Source: Promicromonospora sukumoe 327MFSha3.1
Lineage (GTDB): Bacteria > Actinomycetota > Actinomycetes > Actinomycetales > Cellulomonadaceae
DNA length: 64,000 bases
NCBI RefSeq assembly: GCF_000385135.1
Contig: NZ_ARQM01000010.1
Location: 1,798,001-1,862,000, forward strand
Direction: 5' to 3'
A program made the position numbers and the translations under genes. Under the pieces are notes generated by a model, which worked only from the letters and a program-made list of their open reading frames with translations, did not search any database and was not told the origin of the DNA. Below are positions 7,313 to 17,415 of the stretch, piece after piece (within the stretch, counting starts at the first letter, position 1; every line of letters begins with the position of its first letter).

Positions 7313-8071
7313 ATGTCGATCACCATCGTCGTCGGGGCCAGCTCCGGCATCGGCCAGGCCGCCGCGATCCGCGCTGCGGAGGGCGGGTCCGGCGTCATCG
7401 TCACCTACAACGCCAACCGGGACGGCGCCCTCGAGACCGTCGCGCGCATCCAGGACGCCGGCGGTACCGCCGTCGCCCTGCCGCTCGACGTCGGGGACAG
7501 CGCCACGTTCCCCGCGTTCCGCGCCGCCGTCGAGCGGGCGCTGGCCGAGACCTGGGGCGCGCGCACCGTCACCGGTCTGGTCAACAACGCCGGGTACGGC
7601 GGCGGCACCCTCTTCGCCGACACCACCGAGCAGCAGCTCGACGACTTCTACCGCGTCATCTTCAAGGGCCCCTACCTGGTGACCCAGACCCTGCTCCCGC
7701 TCATCGAGGACGGCGGCTCGATCGTCAACACCGCGAGCAGCTCGGCCGGCACGGCGGGGCTGTCGGAGGGCTACTCCGCCTACGGCTCGATGAAGGGCGC
7801 CGTCATCGTGCTGACCCGCTACCTCGCCAAGGAGCTCGGCGCGCGCGGCATCCGCGTCAACTCGGTCTCCCCGGGCCCCACGAACACCCCGTTCGCCGGC
7901 GGCGCCTTCGAGGCCTACCCCGAGATGACGGCGCAGCTCGTCGAGCGCACCACCCTGGGCCGGCTCGGCCGCCCGGACGACGCCGGATCCGCCATCGCCT
8001 TCCTCCTGTCCGACGGCGGCCGCTGGGTCACCGCGCAGGACATCGAGGTCACGGGCGGCTTCAACCTCTGA
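7313..8071 (+). CDS. SDR family oxidoreductase
   Basis: NAD(P)-dependent dehydrogenase/reductase of 252 residues. The Rossmann motif GASSGIGQ is at about residues 8-15, NNAG after the fourth strand, the catalytic Ser in the TASSSAGTAG region and YxxxK as YGSMK (consensus YSASK altered to YGSMK, Tyr and Lys kept). PGPTNTPF follows the active site. ATG 7313 has GAGG upstream. Divergent from the AraC gene; this AraC/SDR pairing is common and suggests aldehyde or xenobiotic response. Substrate not readable. Confidence 0.9.
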   Translation: MSITIVVGASSGIGQAAAIRAAEGGSGVIVTYNANRDGALETVARIQDAGGTAVALPLDVGDSATFPAFRAAVERALAETWGARTVTGLVNNAGYGGGTLFADTTEQQLDDFYRVIFKGPYLVTQTLLPLIEDGGSIVNTASSSAGTAGLSEGYSAYGSMKGAVIVLTRYLAKELGARGIRVNSVSPGPTNTPFAGGAFEAYPEMTAQLVERTTLGRLGRPDDAGSAIAFLLSDGGRWVTAQDIEVTGGFNL

Positions 8072-8210
8072 CGACGGCGGCCGGCGACCCCGCCGTTTCG
8101 CCGACCGCACCCTCACCGACCACACCGTTCCGGCGACCGGGCGGGACCGGCGGTCGGCCGGACCGACAGCCAGCCAAGCTGAAAGCCAGGCCCGGCGGCC
8201 GGGCACTGGC

Positions 8211-8222
8211 TAGGGTCGGACC
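8211..8222 (+). promoter_or_regulatory. -10 element TAGGGT for a leaderless message
   Basis: TAGGGT (8211-8216) stands 6 nt before GTG 8223 and no ribosome site is present, so transcription should start at the start codon. Confidence 0.5.
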
Positions 8223-8918
8223 GTGCGGCTGGACCCGATGCCTCCGGTGTCGGCCTGGACCCATACCGGGGTCCGGGCCGGCTTCGAGGTCGTGTTCGCG
8301 GAGCAGACTTTCCGGGGCCACGTCTTGCGCGGCCACACCACCGCGGTCGAGGGCGAGGAGGCCTGGTCGGTCGGGTACCGGATCGAGGTCGACAGCCACT
8401 GGCGCACACGTCGCGCCGAGATCGAGGCGGTGACGGCGGCGGGCGCCCTCCGCACCGTCCTCGAACGGGCCGACCTCGCCCCTGACACCAACGCCTCGGC
8501 CGGCACGGACGCTCCAGCTCACGTCCGAGCCGACACCGCTCCGTTCCCTGACCCGGCCCCGAGCCTCGACACGAATCCCGACCCCGCCCCGCCCCGCTGG
8601 CTGGTCGACGGCGTGCCCGACCCCCGGCTGGACGGCTGCCTCGACGTCGACCTGGAGTCCTCCGCGGTGACCAACACGCTGCCGGTCCACCGGCTCGGCC
8701 TCCCGCCGGGCCGGACGCACCAGGCCCCCGCGGCGTTCGTCCGCGCCCAGGACCTCGGCGTCCAGCGGATCGAGCAGGAGTACCGGTTTCGCGAGCGGAC
8801 GCCGGGCTCCCTGCTCCTGGACTACGCGTCCGCGACGTTCGACTTCGCGTGCGTGCTCACCCTCGACGCCGCCGGCCTGGTGCTGGACTACCCCGGGATC
8901 GCCGTCCGCGAGCGCTGA
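8223..8918 (+). CDS. Putative glycolipid-binding domain protein (DUF1089-like)
   Basis: 231 residues. The N-terminal strand pattern (AWTHTGVRAGFEVVF and onward, SVGYRIEVDSHWRTRRAEIE) and C-terminal part (GCLDVDLESSAVTNTLPVHR; QEYRFRE; SATFDFACVLTLDAAGLVLD) match the putative glycolipid-binding family PF06475, including the conserved D-x-x-x-S-x-x-T-N-x-LP segment. About 45 residues around 95-140 are an Asp/Pro/Ala-rich insertion. GTG start preceded by a -10 element at leaderless distance. Biochemical role unknown. Confidence 0.75.
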   Translation: MRLDPMPPVSAWTHTGVRAGFEVVFAEQTFRGHVLRGHTTAVEGEEAWSVGYRIEVDSHWRTRRAEIEAVTAAGALRTVLERADLAPDTNASAGTDAPAHVRADTAPFPDPAPSLDTNPDPAPPRWLVDGVPDPRLDGCLDVDLESSAVTNTLPVHRLGLPPGRTHQAPAAFVRAQDLGVQRIEQEYRFRERTPGSLLLDYASATFDFACVLTLDAAGLVLDYPGIAVRER

Positions 8919-9077
8919 TCCGGACGGGTGCGTCATTCACCCGCCGCGACGTGTATCGTTTCGGCCGCCGCAGGCCTCTGACCTGGGACAAGACCTCTTC
9001 TCGGCCCCGAGATGCGAGTTCCAAAATGTCCTAGTATGGGGGATGATGGCCGCGCCACCTATCACCAGGGGAATACC

Positions 9078-9914
9078 GTGACCGCGACCGCCTCCGGGGC
9101 CACCGCAGCACTGCCCGACGTGCCGACGTCGACACCCGCCCTCGTCGCCTGCGACCTGGGTGGGACCCTCGTGCGTTCCGGACGCCGGGCCACCCCCGCC
9201 GTCGTCGACGCGCTCGCGGCCGTCCGCGCCGCCGGTCACCACCTGGCGATCGCGACGGGCCGGTCGCTGTCGGTCGCGGTGCAGATGGTGCGCCTGCTCG
9301 GTATCCGCGACGGCTGGGTGGTCGCGGCCAACGGCGCCGTGACCGCGCGCCTGGACGGCAACGGCTACTCCGTGGTGCAGGTGACGCCCGTCGAGGCCGA
9401 GCCCGTGGTCCGGCTGGTGTCGAGGATCCGCCCGGACCTGCGGCTCGCGGCCGAGGTGGTCGGCACGGGCTACCGCGTCACCAAGCGGTTCCCCGACGGA
9501 CAGCTTGGCGGGCACCAGGAGGTGCTGCAGCGGGTCGCGGACATCTGGGCGCGCCCGACGCCGCGCCTCGTCGTGCACGGGCAGTGGGCCCAGCGCCTGA
9601 CCCCGGCGCTGCGCGAGTCGGGCGTCACCGCGTTCCCCACCCGGGTCGACTGGGTGGACGTCACCGCGCCCGGCGTCAGCAAGGCGACCGCGCTGGAGAG
9701 CATCCGCGCCGAGCTGGGGGTCGCGCCGTCGCGCACCGTGGCGATCGGGGACGGCGAGAACGACCTCGAGCTGCTCTCCTGGGCGGGCGTGTCGATCGCC
9801 ATGGGCCACGCGCCGGACGCCGTCCGCGCCGTCGCGCACCAGGTCACGAGCAGCGTCGAGCGGGACGGCGCGGCGTCGGCCCTGCACGACGCGCTGCTGC
9901 TGCCGGCGGCCTGA
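9078..9914 (+). CDS. HAD family hydrolase (Cof-type) with altered motif I
   Basis: Start GTG 9078 has AGGGGA upstream; an in-frame ATG at 9012 is less likely. Motif II (AIATGRS), motif III lysine (GVSKATAL) and motif IV (GDGENDLELL) are intact, with a cap domain between residues about 90 and 190 as in Cof phosphatases acting on sugar phosphates or flavins. Motif I reads ACDLGGTLV where the family has DxDGT: the nucleophile Asp is kept but the second Asp, the general acid, is Gly. Either activity is reduced or another residue substitutes. Stands alone upstream of the kinase operon. Confidence 0.82.
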   Translation: MTATASGATAALPDVPTSTPALVACDLGGTLVRSGRRATPAVVDALAAVRAAGHHLAIATGRSLSVAVQMVRLLGIRDGWVVAANGAVTARLDGNGYSVVQVTPVEAEPVVRLVSRIRPDLRLAAEVVGTGYRVTKRFPDGQLGGHQEVLQRVADIWARPTPRLVVHGQWAQRLTPALRESGVTAFPTRVDWVDVTAPGVSKATALESIRAELGVAPSRTVAIGDGENDLELLSWAGVSIAMGHAPDAVRAVAHQVTSSVERDGAASALHDALLLPAA

Positions 9915-9965
9915 CCTGCCCGGACGGCCCCGCTCGGTGCTCTGGGCGACGCATCCGCCCATTGA

Positions 9966-9994
9966 TTGAACCAAAACGTTAGGCCCTCTACCAT
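9966..9994 (+). promoter_or_regulatory. Sigma-70-type promoter of the kinase operon
   Basis: TTGAAC (9966-9971), a 17-bp spacer and TACCAT (9989-9994). Transcription would begin near 10001, some 55 nt before GTG 10056. Confidence 0.55.
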
Positions 9995-10055
9995 CAGGCC
10001 AGCGGTCCGGCGCGGAAGCCGGTTCGGGGTGGTCGGACGAGGAGTCGGGGGCACA

Positions 10056-11834
10056 GTGCCAATCGCAGCGCTCAGCGGGGAGGACCCGCGCGAGGTCGGG
10101 CCGTACGTGATCGAGGGCCGGCTCGGGTCCGGCGGGATGGGCAGCGTCTACCTGGGCCGCCCGCGGACCGGGCGGCCCGTCGCGGTCAAGCTGATCCACC
10201 CGGCGCTGGCGGGCGACGCCGAGTTCCGCACCAGGTTCCGGCGCGAGGTCGCCGCGGCCCGCCGGGTGGGCGGTTTCTGGGCGGCGCAGGTGGTCGACGC
10301 CGACCCCGACGCCGAGCGGCCCTGGATGGCCACCGCCTACGTGGCGGGGCCCTCGCTCGAGGACGCCGTGGGGCAGGAGGGCGCGCTGCCCCTGTCCGTG
10401 GTCCGCACCTTGGGCGCCACCCTCGCCGAGGGGCTGGGCGCGATCCACGACCAGGGCCTGGTGCACCGCGACCTCAAGCCGTCCAACATCCTGCTGGCCG
10501 ACGACGGCCCCCGGGTCGTCGACTTCGGCATCGCCCAGGAGCGCGACGCGACGTCGCTGACGCACCAGGGCTCGATCGGCACGGCGCCCTACATGTCGCC
10601 GGAGCAGGTGCGGGGGCTGGACGTCACGGCGGCGTCCGACGTCTTCTCGCTGGGCTCCGTGCTCGTGTTCGCCTGCACGGGCCGCAGCCCGTTCGGGGGC
10701 GGCGCCGCCGAGGACGTCGCGCGGCGCGTCGTGCGGGACGAGCCCGACCTGGCCGGTGTGCCGTCGGGCCTGCGCGGGCTGGTCGAGGCCTGCCTCGCGA
10801 AGGAGCCGGCCGACCGGCCCGCGCCGTCCGACGTCGTGGACCGGCTCGCGAGCGCCACGGGCGGCGGCTGGGAGCTGCCGGCCGGCGTCGTCGCGATGAT
10901 CGCCGAGCGCGCAGCCGAGGTGGGCGGGGCCGAGGCGGGCGTGGTGTCGGTGTCGTCGCACGACCCCGCGGCGACGGAGCGGATCGAGACGCCGGGCACG
11001 AACCGGGTCCCGGTGGGCACGACACCGGCGGGCACGACTGCGGCCGACGCGGTACGGGTGGGCACGGTCGGGGTGAGCGCCGGCGCGCCCGGCTCCGAGG
11101 ACCGCCCCTGGTGGCGCACCCCGGCGGCACTGTGGACCGGGGTGGGCGTGGCGGCGGTCGTGGTCGGTGTCGCGGGCGCCCTGTCGGTCACCCGAGGGTT
11201 CGGCGGCGGGGCCGGGGGAGGCGCCGACCTGGTCCCGCCGCCGTCTTCGGTGGGCAACATGCAGCTCACCGTGCCGGACGAGACCCACGAGATCACGCTC
11301 GAGGTGACGGCCACCGGCAAGGACGCCGGGCGGATCCCGGTCGGGATGCGGTACGACGGGCGGCTCGGCCCGGCCGGCCTGGCGGACTCGTTCCGCAGTG
11401 CCGAGGACGTCATGGAGATGGACCTGGACAAGATGTACACCGAGATCGAGGTCCCGTGGAGCAAGACGATCACGGCTCAGGGGACCGTCGACGGTGCCAA
11501 CATCACCCTGTCCGCCGAGGCGGGCTGGCAGAACCGGGCGGAGATGACGCTCGGTGACAACGACATCGCCGTCTCCTGTCGGATCCTGATCGATGGCAAG
11601 CCGGTCGTCGAGGAGGCGGGCAAGGTCAACGTGGGCTGCATGCTGCTGCCCGACGAGCTGCAGGCGATGATGGACGAGGCGAAGAAGGACGCTGCCGACC
11701 AGAGCGCGGAGCAGCAGAAGAAGTTCGAGGAGCAGTACCAGGAGCAGCTGGACGAGCTCCCCGAGCCCGGTACGCCCGAGTACGACGAATGGCTGGAGAA
11801 GCTGCTCGGCCAGGCCACGGAAGGCAACGGCTGA
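10056..11834 (+). CDS. Transmembrane Ser/Thr protein kinase with MmpS-like extracellular domain
   Basis: Receptor-type Hanks kinase, 592 residues. Kinase domain about 15-275: Gly loop GRLGSGGMGSVY, VAVK lysine 45, HRDLKPSN, DFG at about 156-158, APE-like SPEQ. A juxtamembrane Thr/Pro/Gly linker and one membrane helix (about 360-380, VAAVVVGVAGALSV) follow. The outside part has PWSKTI, LSAEAG and SCRILIDGKPVVEE with two Cys, the signature of MmpS-like beta-sandwich proteins (my reading). The C-terminus is a Glu/Gln/Lys-rich helix (about 540-592). GTG 10056 is used because the promoter lies within the longer frame. First of three kinase-fold genes. Confidence 0.9.
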   Translation: MPIAALSGEDPREVGPYVIEGRLGSGGMGSVYLGRPRTGRPVAVKLIHPALAGDAEFRTRFRREVAAARRVGGFWAAQVVDADPDAERPWMATAYVAGPSLEDAVGQEGALPLSVVRTLGATLAEGLGAIHDQGLVHRDLKPSNILLADDGPRVVDFGIAQERDATSLTHQGSIGTAPYMSPEQVRGLDVTAASDVFSLGSVLVFACTGRSPFGGGAAEDVARRVVRDEPDLAGVPSGLRGLVEACLAKEPADRPAPSDVVDRLASATGGGWELPAGVVAMIAERAAEVGGAEAGVVSVSSHDPAATERIETPGTNRVPVGTTPAGTTAADAVRVGTVGVSAGAPGSEDRPWWRTPAALWTGVGVAAVVVGVAGALSVTRGFGGGAGGGADLVPPPSSVGNMQLTVPDETHEITLEVTATGKDAGRIPVGMRYDGRLGPAGLADSFRSAEDVMEMDLDKMYTEIEVPWSKTITAQGTVDGANITLSAEAGWQNRAEMTLGDNDIAVSCRILIDGKPVVEEAGKVNVGCMLLPDELQAMMDEAKKDAADQSAEQQKKFEEQYQEQLDELPEPGTPEYDEWLEKLLGQATEGNG

Positions 11835-11868
11835 TGCCCCGGCCCGCTCGACGACCCGGGGCCCGCCC

Positions 11869-13392
<1,524 letters not shown>

Positions 13393-13435
13393 CCGCGGCC
13401 GTCACGAACGGCGCACCACCGAGAGGACACCGAGC

Positions 13436-14794
13436 ATGGACACACCGGGCACGGAGACACCGGGCATCGAGCTGGAACCCCTGGGGGAACGTGACCCCCG
13501 GGAGCTGGGTCCCTACCACCTGCGCGGCCGCCTCCGGGTCGGCCGCGCGGGCATCACCTACCTCGGCCGTTCGCCTGACGGGCTGTTCGCCGAGGTGACC
13601 GTGGTCAGCGAGCAGATCGCCTGGGACCCCGAGGTGCTCGCCCTCCTGTCCGACGGCACCGACGCCGCCCGCCGGCTCCGCGCCCCGCACCTGCAGCGGG
13701 TCCGCGCCGCCGACCTGGGCGAGCGCACGCCCTGGACCGCCGCCGACTTCCTGCCCGGACCGTCGCTGCGCGACGCCGTCGAGGCCTACGGGCCGCTGCC
13801 GCCCGCCGCCGTCCGGAGCCTGGCCACGGCGCTCGCGGACGCCCTCGACGCCGTCCACGGTGCCGGGCACGTGCACCGCGGGCTCGACCCGTCCACCGTG
13901 GTCCTCACCGCCGACGGCGCCGTCGTGACCGGGCTGGGCGTGGCCCGCGCACTGGAGGCGGCCACGGTGACGCTCCCGCGCCTGGTGCCGGACGCCGTGG
14001 CGTATCTGCCGCCCGAGGTGGCGCGCGGCCTGGAGGCCGGGTCGCCCGCCGACGTCTTCGGCCTGGGCGCCGTGCTGACCTACGCCGCGACGGGGCACGG
14101 GCCGTTCGGGTCCGGGGCCTCGGCCGAGCTGGCGCGCCGGATGCGGGACGACGAGCCCGACCTCGCCGGCCTGCCCGACGACCTGGTCGAGGTCGTCACG
14201 GCCTGCGTCCGGGCCGACCCGGGCCGACGGCCCACGCTGGCGGCGGTGCGCCGTCGGCTGGCGGCCGGGCCGGTCGGCTCGTGGGTGCTCCCGGACGGTC
14301 TGACGGGCGCGTTCGCCCAGTGGGCGGTGCTGGGCAGGGGCCGGTCGGCGCCGCTGGCGCCCGCGATCCCCGCGGAGCCGACGGCGCCGCTGGCTCCCCG
14401 GGGCGGGCCGGCGGTCGCTGCCGGAACGGGTTCCGGTGCCAGGGCGGGGGCGACCCGGAAGCTGGACGTCGCGTTCGACGAGCCCGGTGCTGGCGGTGTC
14501 GGCGACACCGAGAACGTGGGCGTGGCGCCCACGGCACCGGTCGGTGCCCCGACGGCCGGCAGCGCGACGGCCGGCACCGTGCCGTCCGGCACACCCACCG
14601 GCTCCGGCCCCGATGCCCCCGCCGTCCCGCCGCAGCCGGTCTCGATCCTGCCCCGCACGGCCGGCGACAACCGCGGCACCGGCTCGGGCCGGGGCGCCGG
14701 CGAGGGTGAGTCGCGCGTGTCGCCGCTGCTCCTGGTCGCCGTCGGCGTCGCGGTGGCCGCGCTCGTGTTCGCGGCGGTCACCCTCTGGCTCTAG
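13436..14794 (+). CDS. Membrane-anchored pseudokinase
   Basis: Kinase-fold protein of 452 residues that lacks every catalytic signature. The Gly loop is GRLRVGRAGITYLG, the VAVK lysine position reads AEVT (52-55), HRDLKPSN is HRGLDPST (147-154, catalytic Asp replaced by Gly), and DFG is TGLG (165-168). The rest of the fold, including PEVARGLEAGSPADVFGLGA, aligns well with the two kinases before it. A long Ala/Pro/Gly/Thr linker leads to a single C-terminal helix (LLLVAVGVAVAALVFAAVTL) with no outer domain. By analogy with other pseudokinases it may be a scaffold or regulator of the two kinases; that is inference. Confidence 0.88.
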   Translation: MDTPGTETPGIELEPLGERDPRELGPYHLRGRLRVGRAGITYLGRSPDGLFAEVTVVSEQIAWDPEVLALLSDGTDAARRLRAPHLQRVRAADLGERTPWTAADFLPGPSLRDAVEAYGPLPPAAVRSLATALADALDAVHGAGHVHRGLDPSTVVLTADGAVVTGLGVARALEAATVTLPRLVPDAVAYLPPEVARGLEAGSPADVFGLGAVLTYAATGHGPFGSGASAELARRMRDDEPDLAGLPDDLVEVVTACVRADPGRRPTLAAVRRRLAAGPVGSWVLPDGLTGAFAQWAVLGRGRSAPLAPAIPAEPTAPLAPRGGPAVAAGTGSGARAGATRKLDVAFDEPGAGGVGDTENVGVAPTAPVGAPTAGSATAGTVPSGTPTGSGPDAPAVPPQPVSILPRTAGDNRGTGSGRGAGEGESRVSPLLLVAVGVAVAALVFAAVTLWL

Positions 14795-15882
14795 GGCCGT
14801 CCGTCGCCGGCCCGGCCGAGGCGGGCGAGCGCCGCGAGCGGGTACGGCGTCGTCCGGCTCTCCCGCTGGAAGCGGCGGTGGAAGTCGCCGACCACCGCGG
14901 CGACCGGCGCGTCCCGGAGCAGCAGCTCCGCGACGGCCGCCGGGACGCCCGCCGGGGCCACCCCCTCGGCGCAGGCCCGCACGAACGCCCGGCGTTCGTC
15001 GGGCCCGAACCCGTGCACCGCGACGGCCAGCCAGTTCACCAGGTACGCCGCGACGTAGTCCCGGTCGTAGCCCTCGTGCTCGGCGAGGAAGACGGCCTCC
15101 TCCGGCGTGAGGTCGAAGCCGGAGGAGACCGCGAGGCCGTAGTCGGCGAAGTACAGCCGCTCGCCGTCCGTCAGGATGTTCTGGAAGTGGACGTCGAGGT
15201 GCAGCAGCCCGCGCGCGTTCATGAACGCGACGCCGGCCGCGAGCTCGGCGTCCACCATCGCGCAGGCCCGCTCGGCGGCTTCGTCACCGGCCCGGAGCTG
15301 CTCGTCCAGCCAGGCGTGCAGGGTCTGCGGCACGTACTCAAGGAACAGCACGATGCTCGCCGAGGACTGTTCCAGGGCCTCGATCCGGGCCCGGATCTGC
15401 GGCCCGCCGCCCCAGTACGCGACGGCCCGCTCGACGTCGGCCAGCTCCTCGGGGAGCGGGTGGCCGGCGTCGGGCAGCACCCGCCAGTGGTACATCAGGG
15501 GGAAGCCCTCGTGCTCGCCCGCGAGCACCCAGCCCGTCGTCAGGGTGTGCGCGGCCAGCTCCCGCCAGGCCCCGAACCCCGGGCCGCCGATGGTGCCGAC
15601 GCCGAAGTGACAGAAGGCCGGCAGGTCGAACAGGTTGGCCGTGGAGCCGACGTGCTCCGGCCGCCGCTCGAGGTCGGTCAGGCGCACCTGCTTGACGAAG
15701 ACCGGGGTGCCCTCGACGTCCAGCCGCCGGGTCGCCCCGCCGATGCCGGAACCGATCGGGGCGGCGGCGTCCAGGAGCTCGCGCAGCGCGTCGTCGCCGG
15801 TCCGCGAGAGGGTCGCCGAGACGGTGTCGTGGGCGGCGAGGCGTGGGGCGCGGGACTTGGCGGCGGACGGGTCGGAGGCCAC
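14791..15882 (-). CDS. Protein kinase / aminoglycoside-phosphotransferase-like protein
   Basis: 363 residues, cytoplasmic. Shows a kinase-type lysine (TPVFVKQVRLTDLE), a Brenner-type catalytic loop HLDVHFQNIL and a metal-binding DYG (LYFADYGLAV), the pattern of APH/choline kinase-like or bacterial Ser/Thr kinase-related proteins. Its stop codon shares the tetranucleotide CTAG with the stop of the pseudokinase on the other strand, so the two genes meet with no spacer. The TetR gene lies 6 bp upstream in the same direction, so it may be co-transcribed with it. Substrate unknown; resistance or a self-regulatory kinase are both possible. Confidence 0.75.
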   Translation of the reverse strand: MASDPSAAKSRAPRLAAHDTVSATLSRTGDDALRELLDAAAPIGSGIGGATRRLDVEGTPVFVKQVRLTDLERRPEHVGSTANLFDLPAFCHFGVGTIGGPGFGAWRELAAHTLTTGWVLAGEHEGFPLMYHWRVLPDAGHPLPEELADVERAVAYWGGGPQIRARIEALEQSSASIVLFLEYVPQTLHAWLDEQLRAGDEAAERACAMVDAELAAGVAFMNARGLLHLDVHFQNILTDGERLYFADYGLAVSSGFDLTPEEAVFLAEHEGYDRDYVAAYLVNWLAVAVHGFGPDERRAFVRACAEGVAPAGVPAAVAELLLRDAPVAAVVGDFHRRFQRESRTTPYPLAALARLGRAGDGRP

Positions 15883-15888
15883 GGGCGC

Positions 15889-16512
15889 TCAGCGGGCGCC
15901 GTAGCGGGCGACCATCGTGGTCACGGCGTCGTCGACGGCGTGGGCCGTCTCGGCGTCGGTCGGGTCCCAGCCGACGACGGTCAGGCGCGGCCAGAACGTG
16001 AAGTTCGAGATCATGCCCATGAACTGGGTGGTGGCGGCCACCGGGTCCGCGATGCGTGCGGCCCCGGCGTCGTGCTCGGCGGCGAGGTAGTGCTTCACCG
16101 CGTCGAAGAACGGCATCTTGCCGACGTCGAAGTGGGTCTCGGCGAGCCCCGGGAACCGCGGCATCTCGGCGATGACGATGCGGTACAGGCCCACCATCTC
16201 GGGCCGGGACATCAGTGCTGCGTACCGGCGGCCGTACTCGGCCAGCCCGCGGGCGAGGTCGCCGGACGCGGGCTCGGGGCGCTCGTCGTCGTCCGCGTTC
16301 CAGTGCTCCCTGACCATCGCCTCGAACAGGCTGGCCTTGGTGGGGAACTGCTTGAACAGCGTGGCCTTGGAGACCTCCGCGGCCTCGGCGACGCGGGCCA
16401 GCGACGTGCCGGCGTAGCCGCCCTCCAGGAACAGGCTGGTCGCGGCGGCGATGATCGCCGCGCGCTTCTGCTCCGCGAGCTGCTGGTGGTACGTCCCGGT
16501 GCCGGTCGCCAT
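15889..16512 (-). CDS. TetR/AcrR family transcriptional regulator
   Basis: 207 residues; ATG 16512. The HTH is clear (residues about 34-56: SLARVAEAAEVSKATLFKQF), followed by PTKASLFEAMVREHW. The C-terminal domain (RPEMVGLYRIVIAEMPRFPG) is of the AcrR/TetR_C_7-like type. Two strong operators sit in the gap to the divergent SDR gene, one perfect over 22 bp, so self-control and repression of the SDR/F420-reductase pair are very likely. Confidence 0.92.
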   Translation of the reverse strand: MATGTGTYHQQLAEQKRAAIIAAATSLFLEGGYAGTSLARVAEAAEVSKATLFKQFPTKASLFEAMVREHWNADDDERPEPASGDLARGLAEYGRRYAALMSRPEMVGLYRIVIAEMPRFPGLAETHFDVGKMPFFDAVKHYLAAEHDAGAARIADPVAATTQFMGMISNFTFWPRLTVVGWDPTDAETAHAVDDAVTTMVARYGAR

Positions 16513-16536
16513 GGGCCCATCATGCCCCAGGCTGTG

Positions 16537-16558
16537 AGGTGAGTCGCTTGACTCACCT
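16537..16558. promoter_or_regulatory. TetR operator, perfect dyad, copy 1
   Basis: AGGTGAGTC-N4-GACTCACCT, a perfect 22-bp dyad in the tetR/SDR divergent gap. Confidence 0.85.
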
Positions 16559-16584
16559 CTCCGGCCGTGCCTACCCTGATCGAG

Positions 16585-16606
16585 AGGTGAGTCGGGCGAC
16601 TCACAA
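16585..16606. promoter_or_regulatory. TetR operator, copy 2
   Basis: AGGTGAGTC-N4-GACTCACAA, same core as copy 1 and 48 bp away centre to centre, next to the SDR gene. Confidence 0.82.
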
Positions 16607-16635
16607 CTAGACCCACGACGCGAAGGGCACCACCC

Positions 16636-17415
16636 GTGCAGCGATTCCAGAACAAGACAGTCGTCGTCACCGGCGCCGGGGGCGGCATGGGCGTCAGCCA
16701 CGTGCGCGCCTTCCACGCCGAGGGCGCCAACGTGGTGATCGCCGACCGCGACGCCGAGCGGGGCGCGGCGCTCGCCGCCGAGCTGGGGGAGCGGGCCGTG
16801 CACGTGGCGCTCGACATCACCAGCGAGACGCAGTGGGCCGCGGCGGTCGCGACGGCCGAGGAGCGGTTCGGCCCCGTCTCCGTGCTGGTGAACAACGCGG
16901 GGATGCAGCAGTCGGCGGCGCCGATCGAGCACATGGACGCCGAGGCCTTCCGTCGCACGCTGGAGGTCAACGTGACCGGCCAGTTCCTCGGCATCCGCGC
17001 GGTGACGCCGTCCATGCGGCGCGGCGGCGGGGGCGCCGTCGTCAACATCTCCTCGACCATGGGCAACGTCGGCACGGCGTACTACGCGGCCTACACGGCC
17101 AGCAAGTGGGCGGTGCGTGGCCTGACGCGGTCCGCCGCGCTGGAGCTGGGCCGCGACGGGATCCGCGTCAACTCGGTGCACCCCGGCGTCGTCTCCACGC
17201 CGCTGATCAACTCGCCGGTCGCCGAGGGCGAGCGGCCCATCGCGGACCTCTACTCGCCCGAGCCGTTCGCCGTGCCGCGGCTGGGGGAGCCGGCCGAGCT
17301 CTCGCGGCTCGTGCTCTTCCTGACCTCCGCGGACGCCGCGTTCGCCACCGGCTCGGAGTACGTGCTCGACGGCGGCCTGCTGCTCGGGCCGGCGCTGCGC
17401 TACGAGGCGGCGTGA
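16636..17415 (+). CDS. SDR family oxidoreductase
   Basis: 259-residue classical short-chain dehydrogenase. TGAGGGMG cofactor loop (residues 12-19), acidic Asp after strand 2 (VVIADRD) suggesting NAD preference, NNAG, catalytic Ser in NISSTMG and YTASK as the YxxxK motif, then HPGVVSTPL. GTG 16636 is preceded by GAAGGG. Stop and the next start overlap (TGATG), so it forms an operon with the F420-type reductase. Relatives act on steroids, cyclic alcohols or carveol; substrate open. Repressed, presumably, by the divergent TetR. Confidence 0.9.
   Translation: MQRFQNKTVVVTGAGGGMGVSHVRAFHAEGANVVIADRDAERGAALAAELGERAVHVALDITSETQWAAAVATAEERFGPVSVLVNNAGMQQSAAPIEHMDAEAFRRTLEVNVTGQFLGIRAVTPSMRRGGGGAVVNISSTMGNVGTAYYAAYTASKWAVRGLTRSAALELGRDGIRVNSVHPGVVSTPLINSPVAEGERPIADLYSPEPFAVPRLGEPAELSRLVLFLTSADAAFATGSEYVLDGGLLLGPALRYEAA

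Noticed and set aside
5933-8206. 757-residue frame covering the AraC gene and the antisense of the SDR
   Set aside because: AGGAGGAGG and ATG 7111 begin the AraC protein; the extra part has no domain and opposes a clear SDR.
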